A stretch of 54,829 bases of DNA from Chara braunii (GCA_003427395.1 BFEA01000204.1:1126624-1181452); one strand, 5' to 3'; shown: positions 9,161 to 20,600, counted from the stretch's first letter. Notes: a model not told the origin generated them from the sequence alone. Program-made: numbers and translations.

Positions 9161-9997
9161 TCAGTCATTTGCTGTCAAATCTTTTCTTTTTCCTGCTCGT
9201 TCCACCACCCTCAGAGAAACGGCTAAAACAGCGGCCTTTGACTCGATGATAGCGCTATACAGGATTCCCCAGACTTCTACATCACATTCCGCAGATTTCC
9301 ACGGAATAACCTTGATACGCAAAAAATGGTCGTCTTTTTGGATTAGTCCCAATCGTATTGGATCCGAGGTGCTGGGGACGTCGGGTGTGTCTTCTCGGAT
9401 GTGAGCCTTCCCCTTGATGGCTGCTAGCTTGCCAAGAACAAACCGCTTTCGGCTTGCCTTGCAATTTTGCAGCATTCGCTCGTTTGCCTGCTCCGATATG
9501 GACAACAGATGTCCGATGGGTAAGGGAATTCGGTGGTCCAGTGCTCGAATGATGTTCAGGACATCAATCTCTCCCGTAACGAAAGTAGGGCCGCCAAACT
9601 CCATTTCCCTGGGGGATGGTCTCCATTCTGTTACTACGCGTTGTTCATTCATAGGTCGGATAGTTCCGATCATTCCCAGCCCCGGGTAACCCAACGAGAT
9701 GTATTGATCAAGCGGGATAAGCTCCTCAACTTCCTCGGTAGTGATTATCACACTTCCTCCTTCCTCGACCTCTTCCACCATCGTGCGTACCCTCCCTGGT
9801 CCGTTGGCCACGGGTGCTGCAGCCACGAGGGCTGCTCCTATCCGGGCTTGTGCTGGTTGGTTGGGGCAGTCCCGAGCTATGTGACCTGGCTGGCGACACG
9901 TGTAGCATATGCTTGTATTAACTACAGCCCCGCTCACTGCTTGGCCGGAGGCTCCTCCTGGTGCTATCGGTTCACCTCGGACGGCGATGGGGCGCAA
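9161..9997 (-). CDS. Element A gag C-terminus (CCHC) and degraded protease
   Basis: A frame of 278 codons. Residues 31-45 are CYTCRQPGHIARDCP, a perfect C-X2-C-X4-H-X4-C zinc knuckle used by Gag to bind RNA. A linker with acidic repeats follows, then PIGHLLSISEQANERMLQNC, typical of the gag-protease junction of some gypsy elements. Near the end, the AECDVEVWGILYSAIIESKA stretch has the layout of a retropepsin active site (usually IIDSGA), but the catalytic Asp is Glu and the Gly is Lys. The protease is therefore probably inactive. The frame stops soon after, at the deletion junction with the integrase remnant. Confidence 0.75.
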   Translation of the reverse strand: MRPIAVRGEPIAPGGASGQAVSGAVVNTSICYTCRQPGHIARDCPNQPAQARIGAALVAAAPVANGPGRVRTMVEEVEEGGSVIITTEEVEELIPLDQYISLGYPGLGMIGTIRPMNEQRVVTEWRPSPREMEFGGPTFVTGEIDVLNIIRALDHRIPLPIGHLLSISEQANERMLQNCKASRKRFVLGKLAAIKGKAHIREDTPDVPSTSDPIRLGLIQKDDHFLRIKVIPWKSAECDVEVWGILYSAIIESKAAVLAVSLRVVERAGKRKDLTAND

Positions 9998-10029
9998 GAC
10001 CGCATCAAAGATTCTATCCGGGTATTTTG

Positions 10030-10762
10030 CTAATATTGTTCTTTCTTGCTCTCCTGCATTAGACTAACTAGCGTCCGAGTTAATTCTAGTTTTGCACTTG
10101 ATTTGTTTGGCTTAGCAACGGTCTTTGGGGGAGGCGTAGGTGTGACCATTACGGGCAGTCCTGGGGTTGTGTCTGACATCGATCTTTTGACTCCAACTTG
10201 CTGTAGATAGGTGATGGGGCCGGAGATGAAGCCCATGTTTTCAAATTTGTTTTGGAGCGAGGCTAGCTCAGCTTTTCGCCCTAGCCAATTATGATGAATC
10301 TCCTTCCTTAGCATGATCTTCCCCTTCTAGGAAGCTAGCGACGAATCTTCGTTCCATCTCTTCCGCCCCATCCATGATTTGTTACATGGTATGATTGATG
10401 GGGGAAAACTGCTTCCGCAATTTTGCCCGCATTGTGCGGCTTCGGAGTCCGTCGATGAATAAATCTCTTCTGACCTTTTCGTCTCGCTCTAAGTTAACGA
10501 ACAACCTGTAGAACCTACTGCGATACTCTGTGACGGATTCGAGGGATTTATGGACTCGATCTTTAATCATGAAGAAAGCTTGTTCAGGATGCATGTAATC
10601 GAATCGGTGCAAGAAGTCCCTCTCGAAGGTCGGGAGGTCCACCCAAGCGTAGGTGCTAAACCAATGATGCTCATCTCCTCCCAACCGGGCGGGGATGTTA
10701 ATCCTGGCCTCATTATTGTCATACTGTTGCGCACGCAGCATAGCTAACCATGCCCTAGCCAA
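10030..10762 (-). pseudogene. Element A gag core (broken)
   Basis: Two open pieces, 10382-10762 and 10030-10314, lie in different frames. The first reads like a retrotransposon gag domain: ARLGGDEHHWFSTYAW, then FERDFLHRFDYMHPEQAFF, then VTEYRSRFYRLFVNLERD and FIDGLRSRTMRAKLR. This matches the capsid-like helical domain of Ty3/gypsy Gag, which forms the particle in the cytoplasm. A stop and a frameshift between 10314 and 10382 break it. The segment 10763-11021 probably encoded the N-terminus but shows no intact frame. Confidence 0.7.
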
Positions 10763-11021
10763 ATGATGCGCGGGATCAAAGAGATATAAATCGGGTGGGG
10801 CTGCAGGTGCTCAAACTCGGGGAATAGGAGCCCCGCCTTGCGGTGCATTAGCGTTTTGTTCCGGATTGGCGTTCATGTTGGCAGCCCGTCGACTTGCCGA
10901 TCTACTCCTAGTTACTACCGGATCGCGTCGTGGCGCGTTCCTCTGCCTAGGCCGTCCTCTGTTCGCGAGATCGATCCACGTAACCTACCCGCTTTTCAAT
11001 CCCTGAGCTTGCCACGTGTTG

Positions 11022-11033
11022 GCTCCGATACCA
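11022..11033 (-). other. Element A primer-binding site
   Basis: The minus strand reads TGGTATCGGAGC, complementary to the 3' end of an initiator-Met tRNA (one base different from the TGGTATCAGAGC common in flowering-plant elements). The identical 12-mer is found in element D (20589-20600) and LTR unit F (46789-46800). It sets the orientation of element A as minus and places the LTR edge at about 11036. Confidence 0.8.
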
Positions 11034-11035
11034 AC

Positions 11036-13291
11036 CTCACGCCCGACGCGACTTCTTGATCGGAGTGGGAGTGGGCCTGGAAGTGCGATAAAGGGTGTGT
11101 GTCAAGGATTTTAGGAAAGCGGGGGGCGGGGGTGGAATCCCAGGTTGGAACTGAGATCTCATGTGCCAAGTTTTAGGGATATGAATGCAAGTGGGTAGGC
11201 GAGGGACGGGGTTTTGTTTTAGGCTTCGGGGAGCGGGGCCATCACCTTCGTTGGTCCCGTCGTCTGGGGCGGATCCGTATCCGGTGCACCGTTGGGACGC
11301 TATGGCTATCTCGCTGGTTTAACACCTGGCGACGTCGGATACCACAGGTCTCAGAGTCAGACGTGGCCGGTCTCAGCCGAAGGCTGTGCTCCCGTCGCTC
11401 TACTTCCGAGCAAGTTCGCCGGATGAAGCCGGACGCTCGGTAATCGTGGTCCTGCAGGCACTCCGAGTACGGGAGGTGGGGCCAGTAGGGGGCAAGCGCC
11501 TGCCAGGGGGCGATGGTCAAGGAGTGAAGGGGCAATGTACGGTGATAGGGAGGGAATTCAGTTTCTGGGAATAATAATTTCGGGTTCTGTGATGATGTGA
11601 CACGTGTATGAGTTGGGATATCCGGGGCGGTGGGGGATACGTTCCAAAGCCTGACCAATATCCCACTCACAAATACCCTCGTTTCCTCTCGAGTATGGAA
11701 ATTCCAAAGGTTCCACCCTCGATTGTGCAAACAGACACGCGTGCTCCCAATATTCTCGGAACTCGCGATCCCTCAGACACTCGCGGTCAATGATTCGGAA
11801 GGGGATTTCAATATTCATACTGCGGTGTGGGGCGAGGGTCCATACATTCGGGGTGCTCGGTCGGGGGCCGGATCGGGGACAGATCCTGCAGACATGCGTG
11901 TACGTGACGACCTTCCTCGGTCGGGCTTACACGTGCGTGCACGAGATCTTCCATCGGTCAGGCTAGTAATTGTCAGTAACTCACGACCCTTACAGGTGTA
12001 TTGGCACGTTAGCTCGAAGATAGATGATCATAACGCGAAACAGGCATCTAACCAACTAGCATGCTTATCCAATCCATGTTCAGACAGTGAAACGTCAAAC
12101 ATCCATGCATCAACTCCAAAGGTCTCGACGGTCAAAAGACATACATGGACTGAGCGTAGAGGATCAATCAACCAAGTGAGCAATTCAAACAAAGAAAGGA
12201 CGGGGTAAGGAGGAGAACCACACACCCTTCATAAGAAATAAAGGAAAATCCGAGCGTAGTCGATCCAAAAACAAAAACGGCTTGTGCCATGTATCAAAAT
12301 TACTAAAAAAAATCGAAGAAAACCACCATTCCAACACATCTCGTCTCTCTCTCTCTCTCTCTCTCCACCATCCCGATGCGGGCAGTCCGTCGCCTCGCAC
12401 CTACACAGAGTTGTCACCCCGCTTTGTCCGACCATGTAAGCAAGGTTCGCTCGTGCGCCACAGTCCTTCGCGACCACACGTCAACCTCTCGTACCCAACA
12501 CTAGCTCGTCGGATCGCCCAACTCTCTCTACTCACCTTCCTTCTCTTACCCGTTAGTCGATCCTCTCGACCATGCTAACTCCAAAATTCATTAGAGAGCG
12601 AGTTAATTGCGCCTACATAATTTATACCATGAGCGTTTGCGCGAGATACCGGGGATTGTGCCCGAGTGGGAGGGAAGAAGGAGGAAGGAAGTGCCTACGA
12701 CTGCATGGCCAGGCCGGCGTGCGGGATGTTGCCACACTCCACACATCGATCCAGTCATGCAACGTTCTGGCCAATAGAACTCGGGAAAAACATGCACGAG
12801 CAAGGGCGCAACGAAGGTATCAAGAAGGAGGGGATTACAATTACATCCACGCTCTGCCAAGAAGAGAATTACAGTTACTGAGCACAGATCCTGACGCGGC
12901 AGAGTGCGCGCAAGGAAGAAGCGCCGTGCAGTTGTCGGCAAAATTGCGATGCACCCAAATTCCTAGCCTAAATCCTACTTGCAAAAAGAAATTCGAGAAA
13001 ATAAATTCTGAGAGCCCACGGGGGCTCGACATCAGTTGAAAATTCAAAAAGATATTCCCGCGCGACGATCACGTTAAAATTCCCATTCCCCACTGCAGAG
13101 CAAGAAAGAAGCTATGGCAACAATTGTTTTTCGCGCTCGCCAAGGCGCGATCATCTACCAACCGTCGTGGGACCACCCTTTTCCGAAAAAGCGGGGCATT
13201 CATGCAATTGGACGGGCCCCTCTTGATCAACCCCCGAAGTAGCATAGCATCACGCAAAAAGTCGCGTGGTTACAGAAAACAGTTCGTCACA
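11036..13291 (-). repeat. Element A 5' LTR
   Basis: Bases 11162-13291 are collinear with the left LTR. Bases 11036-11161 have no partner at the left copy but lie between that homology and the primer site, so they probably belong to the LTR. A (CT)n tract is present at 12343-12365, which reads as GA repeats in the transcribed orientation. Identity to the left LTR ends after GTTCGTCACA. Confidence 0.7.
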
Positions 13292-14110
13292 GCTCGGGGC
13301 TATTGAATCACAATGGCTCGCGCCAACCAAAAAAGGAAAAACAGGTCTGCTGCTGGCGGTTCAGCAAACCTTGGCGCGCTGTGCAGTGCCCCCAGGCGTG
13401 GGTGTACTGGTGGTCTAAACTTCTCTCTCTAAAGGAATGACACTGAATCTAGAAAATGAGAGTGTAAGGGCCTGGGTTGCCCTGAGACTGTAAAGGATTG
13501 ACACTGAATCTAGAAAATGAGTGTAAGAATTGTGGTTTTGGATAGTGATATTGCCATTGAACCACCTCTACATGGCCCAAGGCAACTTGAGACCAACAAG
13601 AGGCTCTGCCCGAAAATTTTGGAGGCTCAAGGCAACCGGACCAAAATGGCTGGCAGTGCTAGCCAAAAAGGGGAAAAAAACGTGGTGCTGGCGTTTTGGC
13701 AAAGCTTGGTGCGCAAGGGAAATTGGCTGCCTCATACAAAAGTGGCTCGGATGTACTGGTGGTCTAAGCCAGCAGTTCAGCCTACCCTATATTTGTAGGA
13801 AGCTACCTTCCGAGTCTCCAGAGCCTTCAACTGGGCCTTTCCTTAGTGGCCTCCACAGGCCACCATCGGTGCACGCCGAGAGCGGTATGCTTCTATCAAG
13901 TACACTGGTAAGAGCACGACTTTGATTCAGGAGAGCCTCTTTTTCTCGATGCGGATTCGCTCTGTGTCCCAATAAAAAACGAACCTTCAGTGGTGCACTA
14001 TTTTTTTTTTTTGGCTCTTGTGGCAGCCATTTTGGTCTTGTAGCACTATTCATCCGAAGAACCTGGATTGACACAACAAGTTTGCCTAGGCGAGGTACTG
14101 GTGGTTTAAT
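13292..14110. repeat. MITE M1 fragments
   Basis: Several pieces related to the intact MITE at 24287-24484. Segments ending GTACTGGTGGTCTAA occur at about 13408 and 13755 in one orientation, with internal ACCAAAATGGCTGGC. A right half with GCAGCCATTTTGGTC and the end GTACTGGTGGTTTAAT finishes exactly at 14110, where mitochondrial-type sequence begins. Short direct repeats (TGACACTGAATCTAGAAAATG) occur near 13439 and 13500. No gene is supported. Confidence 0.6.
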
Positions 14111-14191
14111 GAAGGAGATATTGTCAAACGTACTAGACCTACTATGCATGTTGCTGTAGGAAGACCTATTTTGGGTCGTGTCGTTGATTCC
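14111..14191 (+). pseudogene. atp1: NUMT of mitochondrial atp1, part 1
   Basis: The 27 codons read EGDIVKRT, then a diverged stretch, then VGRPILGRVVDS. This matches the segment of mitochondrial ATP synthase alpha that precedes [11 protein letters not shown]. It stops exactly at the left LTR of element D, and the next codon of the same protein resumes at 22845 beyond element D. The upstream part of the gene is absent: a MITE end abuts at 14110. Confidence 0.8.
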
Positions 14192-15404
14192 TGTTACATG
14201 CCCAGTTGGGCGATGTATATATGTATAGCCAAGGATCCGCAATGTGATGAAAAGGACTGAATGGACAATGCAGTGCTAGTGGAATCTCAACAAGCAATGT
14301 ACATCCTGATACATACAAAATGGCGCCTTAGATTTAAGCGCTGACCTGAGCAGGACTTACCTCTCACACGTAGTATAAGACAGCGCAACGGAATGCTAGA
14401 ATACCAATGACTAACCCAATCAATGTCGCAATGCAGACCAAACATACATCATCCTCACCACAAGGTGTGAAGGGGCCTGGCGCTACACATAGGAAGAATG
14501 CGCCAGGTCCAGGAGCATACACAAACGAAGAGGAGGGGATCAAACGAAAAAGAGGGGGAGGATGGGAATGTCGTCAACACCAAGTCTTCGGTACAAGTCC
14601 CAGATAATCCCTCATCAAATGTTGGAAGCCCAATGTCGAGTCTGGATCCAAATGTCACCAAGCCCGCTCTCTCGTAGTCTGCTGATGCAGTGAAGTCAGG
14701 TAGCGAGAGGGTGAGAGGGAGATGGTGGACTGAGAAGAGGAAGAAGAATAACTCTCTCTCTCTCTCTCATGTGCCAAGTACTAACCTATGAAGATGGCAC
14801 TGTGCTGTAGGTACCTCGACGACGAGCTGGAGCTATGGCGCTGCAGGTAAGTCTCCCTGGCCTAGCGCCCAACGCTGAAGACTACTGCTAACGCTATTGC
14901 TACTACTACAACGCTTTTCCAGAATGCTGCTGCCGAGTCTTGAAGACTACCTCCTGCCTCTTGAACTGCACATGAAGTGCCTGGGAAGTCCCTATGAACT
15001 ACCTGCTGCCTGCAAGGCGGGCCAGTCTTATATAGTGCTGGCCCGTCCAGGAGGCTGCTCTTGCCAATGCCAAAACGTGCCATACCCTGGCGTTGAAGCT
15101 CAAACAAAGGTTGTCTTGAAAACATGCCCAAAATGGACTGTGCTAAAACCCTGGTCTGGTGTCTAAGTTTTAGGGCATGGCGATCTTACGAGGTCCTGAA
15201 AATGGCCCTCCGTTTCAGGCTGAAAAGACTTAGGGCCTGGAGGGCGCTGTTTTAGGTTGAAACGACACAGGGTCTGTAGGCCCTTGTCTTCAGGCTTTCA
15301 GGTTGGAACGACACAGGGCCTGTAGGCCCCTTGTTTTCAGGCTTTCAGGCGGAAACGACCCAGGGCCGGAAAATGGCCCTCGTTTGCAGGCGCAACATGT
15401 AACA
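14192..15404 (-). repeat. Element D 3' LTR
   Basis: 1213 bp from TGTTACATGCCC to GCAACATGTAACA. It contains a short (CT)n at about 14755-14769 and, at about 15200-15390, three tandem units of roughly 60 bp with the motif GGCCTGTAGGCCC and TTTCAGGC. The other LTR has fewer units. Confidence 0.85.
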
Positions 15405-15416
15405 CCCCCCCCTCCT
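15405..15416 (-). other. Element D polypurine tract
   Basis: Plus-strand CCCCCCCCTCCT lies directly against the end of the 3' LTR, giving a minus-strand run of A and G immediately 5' of TGTTAC. This is the expected place of the plus-strand primer for reverse transcription. Confidence 0.7.
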
Positions 15417-16180
15417 TATGAAGTCAAGTCGGGTCGAGGGAGAAGCTGACGGTCTGAAGGTGGAACCTGAACGCGAGTGCGATGTGGAGCCGAAGATACC
15501 AGCTTGCCTTGCATCTTGCGTTCGTAGCGTGCGAGATCATCTTGAGCTGTTGCTTGGAGTTCTGCACGGGTCAACCAACGGTCAACTTTGTGGGTGCAGT
15601 ACGCAAAGTGTACCAAGTATTCGGTCGGCCTGTTGCCGTAGTGTCGCTGGGAGATGATGTCGCCGACCTCTTGAAAACCGTCCATAGAGGGTGGGTCTTG
15701 CGATCGTCGCCCAAGAAAATCGTCATGTTGCGTTGGCGTGTAAAGAGCCAACTTGGAGCAATGAAAGACCGGGTAGATGGGCAAGTGGGCGGGCACCTGA
15801 ATGGTGAAGGAAGTTCCTTTGGGTGCATCCCCAGCGGGTGCCACGATCGGCCAGGGCCCCATCCATTTCGGGAGGAGCTTGCCAGAGATATCTTGTTCGA
15901 GGCTGAATTCTGTGGCAGAAACCCAAACGAAATCGCCTGCGCGGTATGGACAAGGAAGACGTTGGCGATTGGCCTGTTGGCTCATGCGTTGCTTCGTCTT
16001 AGCCATCTGGTCGTGTGCCTTGAGAAGTAGCTCTTGCATCCGACGCAAGAAAAAAAGATGGTCGTCGCTTTCGATTGCTCGTGGAATGATTGTGTCCAAC
16101 GGAGAAGTGACCGGCGAGCCGTGCTCGAACTCGAAGGGCGACATTGCGATAGCCGAGTGGATGGACGAGTTGTATGCCAA
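15416..16180 (-). pseudogene. Element D integrase C-terminus and chromodomain
   Basis: A frame of 254 codons beginning inside integrase (MAYNSSIHSAIAMSPFEFEH, the usual 'AYN-S-H-ST--SPFE' end of the core). The YRAGDFVWVSA and KLLPKWMGPWPIV stretches form the GPY/F module. About residues 170-225 (EVGDIISQRHYGNRPTEYLV and FAYCTHKVDRWLTRAEL) form a chromodomain, which in chromoviruses directs integration into marked chromatin. The upstream integrase core is in the same frame but separated by a stop near 16215. The tail after the chromodomain is basic and short. Confidence 0.82.
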
Positions 16181-16246
16181 ATCGACATCCGGCAGCCGCT
16201 CAACCCAATCCTTTTGGTCGGGACGAATGAGAGTGCGAAGGAGAAC

Positions 16247-16609
16247 CTATGCGGTCTGATGCGCCCTCTCCGTTTGGCCATCCGTTTGGGGGTGGCGATC
16301 CGAACTTGGCTTGAGAGATGAGCCCCATTGTTTGATGAGCGCCAACCAAAAATCGGATATGAACCGAGTGTTGCGGTGGCAGATGATTTCCTTGGGGTAA
16401 CCCTTGGTTCGAATCCAATCGGCGTAAAGAACCTCGGCCAACTCCGGTGCCTTGGCATGATAGCGGCAAGGCAAAACCATGGTGAACTTGGTGAGTCGGT
16501 CGACCAGCGTGAGAATCCCATCCACCCCGGTCTTGTGCTTGGGGAACCGGTCCAACATCGCACTTGTCAAGGTTGGCTTTGCACTTGGCGCGGTGGAGCG
16601 TCTTAACAC
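16247..16609 (-). pseudogene. Element D integrase core (N-terminal part deleted)
   Basis: The frame includes GVDGILTLVDRLTKF, then YPKEIICHRNTRFISDFW, and HPQTDGQTERAHQ. These are the core landmarks of a DDE integrase. The first catalytic Asp region and the zinc-binding HHCC module are missing. The second Asp (normally in S-D-R-D-TRF) is replaced, since the sequence reads HRNTRF. The Glu in QTERAHQ remains. Upstream, the sequence is fused to RT thumb sequence near 16555, so this is the product of an internal deletion. Confidence 0.8.
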
Positions 16610-16619
16610 TCGTCAAAGG

Positions 16620-17719
16620 TGCTCAAGGTGATCCTCCAATGTCCGACTATAGACGAGAATGCCGTCTAAGTAGACTAGCACGAACCGGTCCAACATTGCA
16701 CGGAAGTCGTTGGTCATTGCCGCTTGAAAAGTCGTCGGGGCATTGGTGAGGCCAAAAGGCATAACGACCCATTCAAAATACCCGTACCGCGTCTTGAACG
16801 AGGATCTGTAGCGATCTTGCGGGCGTATCGAGATTTAGTGGTAGCCCGACTTCAAGTCCAACTTCAAGAAGAATTTTGCGCTGCCCAAACGCTCGGAAGG
16901 TCGTCAATCCACGAACGAGGTCCCGCATTCTTGACGGTTTGTGTGTTGAGCTTGCGGTAGTCGATGCACAAGCGAAGATCCTTGTTATTTCTTCCGTACG
17001 AAGAGAACTGGCGCACCGTATGGTGAGTTAGTAGGGCGGATCCAGCCCTTGTCCAACAGATCATCGAGTTGCGCACGGAGAACAGCGAGCTCTTCCTCGC
17101 TCATGCGATAGATGCATCCTTTCGGCGGCACGACGCCGGCCTCAAGAATGATCTCATGGGAGATTAGCCGATCTGGCACCACACCGGTAGGATACTCGAA
17201 GATGTCGGTGAACTTGTTGAGCAGCCGCACCACGCGGGGGTCCGAAGACAAGTCCGTAGGTGAAGATTTGGTCGTCGCGACGGCTCGTAGAAAACATGGG
17301 CCTATCTCACCGGTCGGCTCGTAAGCGCAAGTGCCCGAAAAAGACTTAGCCGTTACGACTTGGCACTGGATCGAGGGGTGCGGAATAGGAATGGTACACG
17401 GCACCTCGGCGTCGAAGGCGTCGCGAACGGTAAGTGTCCGCTGATGGAAGTTAACCGTGTGATCTGCATTTGCAAGCCAAGGCATCCCCAAAATGATGTC
17501 GAAGTCCGTGTCCAAGACGTCAAACGTCACCGGTTCGCATGCATGCGGTGTGAAATAAACCGGCACAACTTCAATGTAGCGATCGAGGAGTTGTTGCGTC
17601 CGCCTGTCTGCCAACTTGATCGCCGCCGGGTTTGGCTTCCTTCGAACTTGTGCGCCAAGGCCGGCCCGTTGGATAAAGGACTGGGTGATGAAATTGCGAG
17701 TCGCGCCGCTATCCAGCAA
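16620..17719 (-). pseudogene. Element D protease and reverse transcriptase
   Basis: Bases 16985-17719 encode the protease (MLDSGATRNFITQSF, an intact DSG site) and the RT N-terminus (VPPKGCIYRMSEEELAVL, then GWIRPTNSPYGAPVLFVRKK). After a frameshift the fingers continue (LRLCIDYRKLNTQTVKN), and 16620-16815 encode the palm: WVVMPFGLTNAPTTFQAAM and then FVLVYLDGILVYS. The catalytic motif reads YLDG, where an active RT has YLDD or YVDD, so the enzyme is dead even without its frameshifts. The thumb is cut off after KANLDKCD and joined to integrase. Confidence 0.82.
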
Positions 17720-17789
17720 AGCGCTGCAGGACGCTTGCCCAACTTGGATGCGGACATAAGGAGTGGCGCGCTGTTATCATCGTACCGCT

Positions 17790-19787
17790 GCATGCGAAAC
17801 TCGCGGCCTTGCTAACATACGCAAGGATGTCCCCCCCTGCAGCTTCGTCATCCGTCGGCGAAGGTGGTGGTGCATAGAAGGCTAAGTATGTGTGGAGATG
17901 GGCGCATAATGCTGCACATTGCGGTCCCGACAAGCAGCCTGTGGAAGGGAGAGAAGCCATGCAAAGTCCTCGGACGTCAACGGGTCCAAGACCTCTATGT
18001 TGAACTCGTGCGTCGAATCCCTTGAAGAACCACTTGAAGACGATTCGTTGTCGCTGTTGCCGGACGGAGAAGAAGCCGCACACACCTCTTGTCCTTGAGC
18101 TTGAGAACCCAGCGAAGGAACGAGCTGGGCAGCATAGTCCTCATAAGAATAAAAGAGAGGACTGTCGACTTCCGCATGTGCCTCGGAATGAAGAGAGGTT
18201 GCTCGCGAAGCAACCGGTTCCAAAGGCGCCGAGAGTGCAGCCGCATCACTCTTGGTGGTGCTGACTTTCCCGAAAGGAATTTACCTTCGACTTGCGTGGG
18301 GCACGTTGCGGTGTCGTGCACCACGCTGTTGCACCACAAGTAGCATCGGTACTTAGTACGGATGCCGTAAACGCCTTCCGAGATATCGTAACGTGTCCAA
18401 GGTTCTTGAGCTGCTGGCCCGGCCCCAGGGGATGAATTGGTGTGTGTCTTCGGTTTGCCGCATCCTCGCCCTCTGGCGGGGCGGCCACCATCCCGGGCGG
18501 CGGCCAATCTGTCTCCTTCATCAGAAGAGGCAGCCTCGTTTGAAGGGCTGGTTGGCGTAGTTGCTGCAACCACGGCCACTTTCGGCCGATGCTGATCTCT
18601 GCCCTGGCTCGCAGCAGACGAACGGCCCAAATTCTTGGCTTCGGTGTTTGTCACGATGATCTGCGAGGCTTTATCAAAAAGCTGCTCACTTGTGGTGAGC
18701 GTCTCCGCAACTTGCGTCAAGACGTTCTGCAACGCCGGACAGCTCCTGATGAAGAAATGTTTGATGCCGACAAAGGTTGACGACAAGTTGGGCGTGGACA
18801 CCAAGTGTTGGTACTCGGTTATCCAGCCCGTGCTTGGCAGGTTGTTCTGATAGAACCGTTGAAGTTTCTCAGCTGCTTGAAGCTCGAGTGGCTCCACTTG
18901 GAACCGCTTATGCCATGCTGCCTTGAGATCAGGCCAACTGATCTGTGTATGCAGCTTGGAGACTGCGACGGTGTGCGTGGACAGAATGTTGTCCAGCCAT
19001 ACCTGGCACGCGTCCCCCGAGCGGGAGTATAAGTATGCGTGCCGGTTCGTGTTGCTGACGTGGTGAATGTCCACCATGGAATCGGGTCCGTCTGCGCTGC
19101 ATCGCAGAAGATCGGCATGCCATCAAACTTCGGAATGCTCTCGTGAGTAGTCGTGGTCGGACTGGTTGCGACGACACAAATCTGTTGGTCAATCCGCTGA
19201 TTTGTTGCTAGATCGCCGTCCTTGAGAGTCCCGACGTCGATTTCCAAGATGTTGACGCGGTCCGTCAAGTTGGAGGGTCCGGCGGGGGTGGCTGTTGTAG
19301 GCTGCTGTTCCAGCTGGCGTACCCCGTCAAGCAGTTCGTCGATAAGTCGAGCCTGCTTCCGGACCAGGGTGTCCACGCAGAGGATGTCCTCTTGCTGTGC
19401 TGCACAGGTGGCGACCAACTCGCTCACATGTTCGATTGTGGTTGCAAGGCCATGCACAGCAGGGGGGGAATCCTCCTCTTCAGCAGCCACTGCCCATTCG
19501 CTGGCGATCACCTCGATGTCCCTCTCGGATTCGAGGATTTTGTCTCGGCGTAGTCGACGACGTTCGTCTGCGGCCTTCCTTGCTGCCTCGGCGTCCTCCT
19601 GTCGCTGTTGTTCAGCGAGGCGACGCTGTTCCTCTGCTTCCTCATCTTTCTTCTTACGTGCGGATGTTGCTGCAGCTGCCCGTTGCCTGAACTCTGCTAC
19701 CATGTCCAGTATGCGGGTCTCATAGGCTTCGGTAGTCTCTCCCGTCTGCTGATCCATGGCACTTGTCTTTGAGCGGGTGAGCACCAT
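17790..19787 (-). pseudogene. Element D gag
   Basis: The ATG at 19787 (MVLTRSKTSAMDQQ) is the likely start. Residues about 35-125 form a long charged coiled coil rich in Glu, Arg and Ala. IPKFDGMPIF leads into the capsid-like domain, which after a frameshift near 19070 continues as YSRSGDACQVWLDNIL and LKAAWHKRFQVEPLELQAAE. An Arg/Gly-rich stretch and a knuckle-like CYLWCNSVVHDTATC follow. Its spacing is C-X3-C-X4-H-X4-C, one residue longer than usual. The frame is broken again before the protease. The product would have formed the retrotransposon particle. Confidence 0.78.
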
Positions 19788-19869
19788 GCACTGACGTGAC
19801 CTGCTGCTGCGGCGACTGGTTGCTAACGTGTCCTGCTGACATGGCCTGCTGACGTGGCAACTCACCAAT

Positions 19870-20588
19870 GCCGTCGCAGGGGGTACCCGCAGATAGAGAA
19901 GACCAGAGGGGGCAACAACGTAGGTGGGGACGGGTGGGTTGATCGCCCGGATAAGGAGCCACTAAAATTAAATAAAAAAAAGAAAAGCTTGAACTTTGCA
20001 AAAAATTTGAGAGAAAAGACAATACTCGTTTGCAAGTTCAGTAGGCCTCTCAATTCCGCCTGAAGTGCGAAATTACCAATGAGGAAAAAATTTCGAACTT
20101 TCAGACTGCAAACCAATTCTCAAAATAAAATACAAAAAAATATTCGGAGTTACTCCGATAAAAGTACGTGCAGTTTGGCAAATGATAACTGGAAGAGGGA
20201 TTTCCAATACCGTTTTCAAAAAAACGAATTTCGGAAATTCAAAAAAAAAGATATTCCGGATTTCCAAATAACGGGAAATTGCAAAAGGAAATCGAAATTT
20301 TCGGAAAAAAAGGTATTCCAGATTTCCAACAATGAAATTTCGAATTTTCAGAAGAAAAACGAAAACGGAAATTTCAGGTGTTGCGCTTTTGCGATTTTCC
20401 ACAACAGAATTAGCGGGAAAAAAAAATCCAAGAAAAGAAAAAGAAATCCGATTTTCGGCAGTTAGGTCAAAATCGTGATTTTTGGGGCTAATTACTGTGC
20501 TCTAATCAATCAATCAATCGATCAAGACTAATCAACTAGTTAGTCCCCGCACACGTGTCAGATCAGGCTGTCCTGATTCACGTGTGGT
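19870..20588 (-). other. Element D untranslated leader
   Basis: About 700 bp between gag and the primer site, A-rich on the plus strand, with repeated motifs such as GATTTCCAA and GAAATTTTCGG. No convincing reading frame. It is probably the 5' untranslated region carrying packaging signals. Confidence 0.55.
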
Positions 20589-20600
20589 GCTCCGATACCA
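20589..20600 (-). other. Element D primer-binding site
   Basis: The minus strand reads TGGTATCGGAGC, two bases from the LTR end (GGTAACA-GT-TGG). It is identical to the site in element A. Confidence 0.85.

Larger units (their letters stand above)
4490..13291 (-). mobile_element. Element A: non-autonomous LTR retrotransposon
   Basis: Two direct copies of a 2.1-kb sequence (about 4490-6645 and 11162-13291) flank an internal region coding on the minus strand. The right copy is the 5' LTR: a primer-binding site complementary to an initiator-Met-tRNA end lies at 11022-11033. Reading on the minus strand, the internal order is gag core, CCHC knuckle plus degraded protease, integrase C-terminal fragment, then unrecognised frames up to the 3' LTR. 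RT, RNase H and the integrase core are absent. The LTR edge nearest the primer site probably extends to about 11036, so the left LTR would be cut short by about 125 bp. No target duplication was seen. It resembles gag-bearing non-autonomous LTR elements of plants in general design. Confidence 0.8.

Noticed and set aside
17995-18343. Plus-strand frames opposite element D gag and protease
   Set aside because: Shadows of the minus-strand retrotransposon genes.
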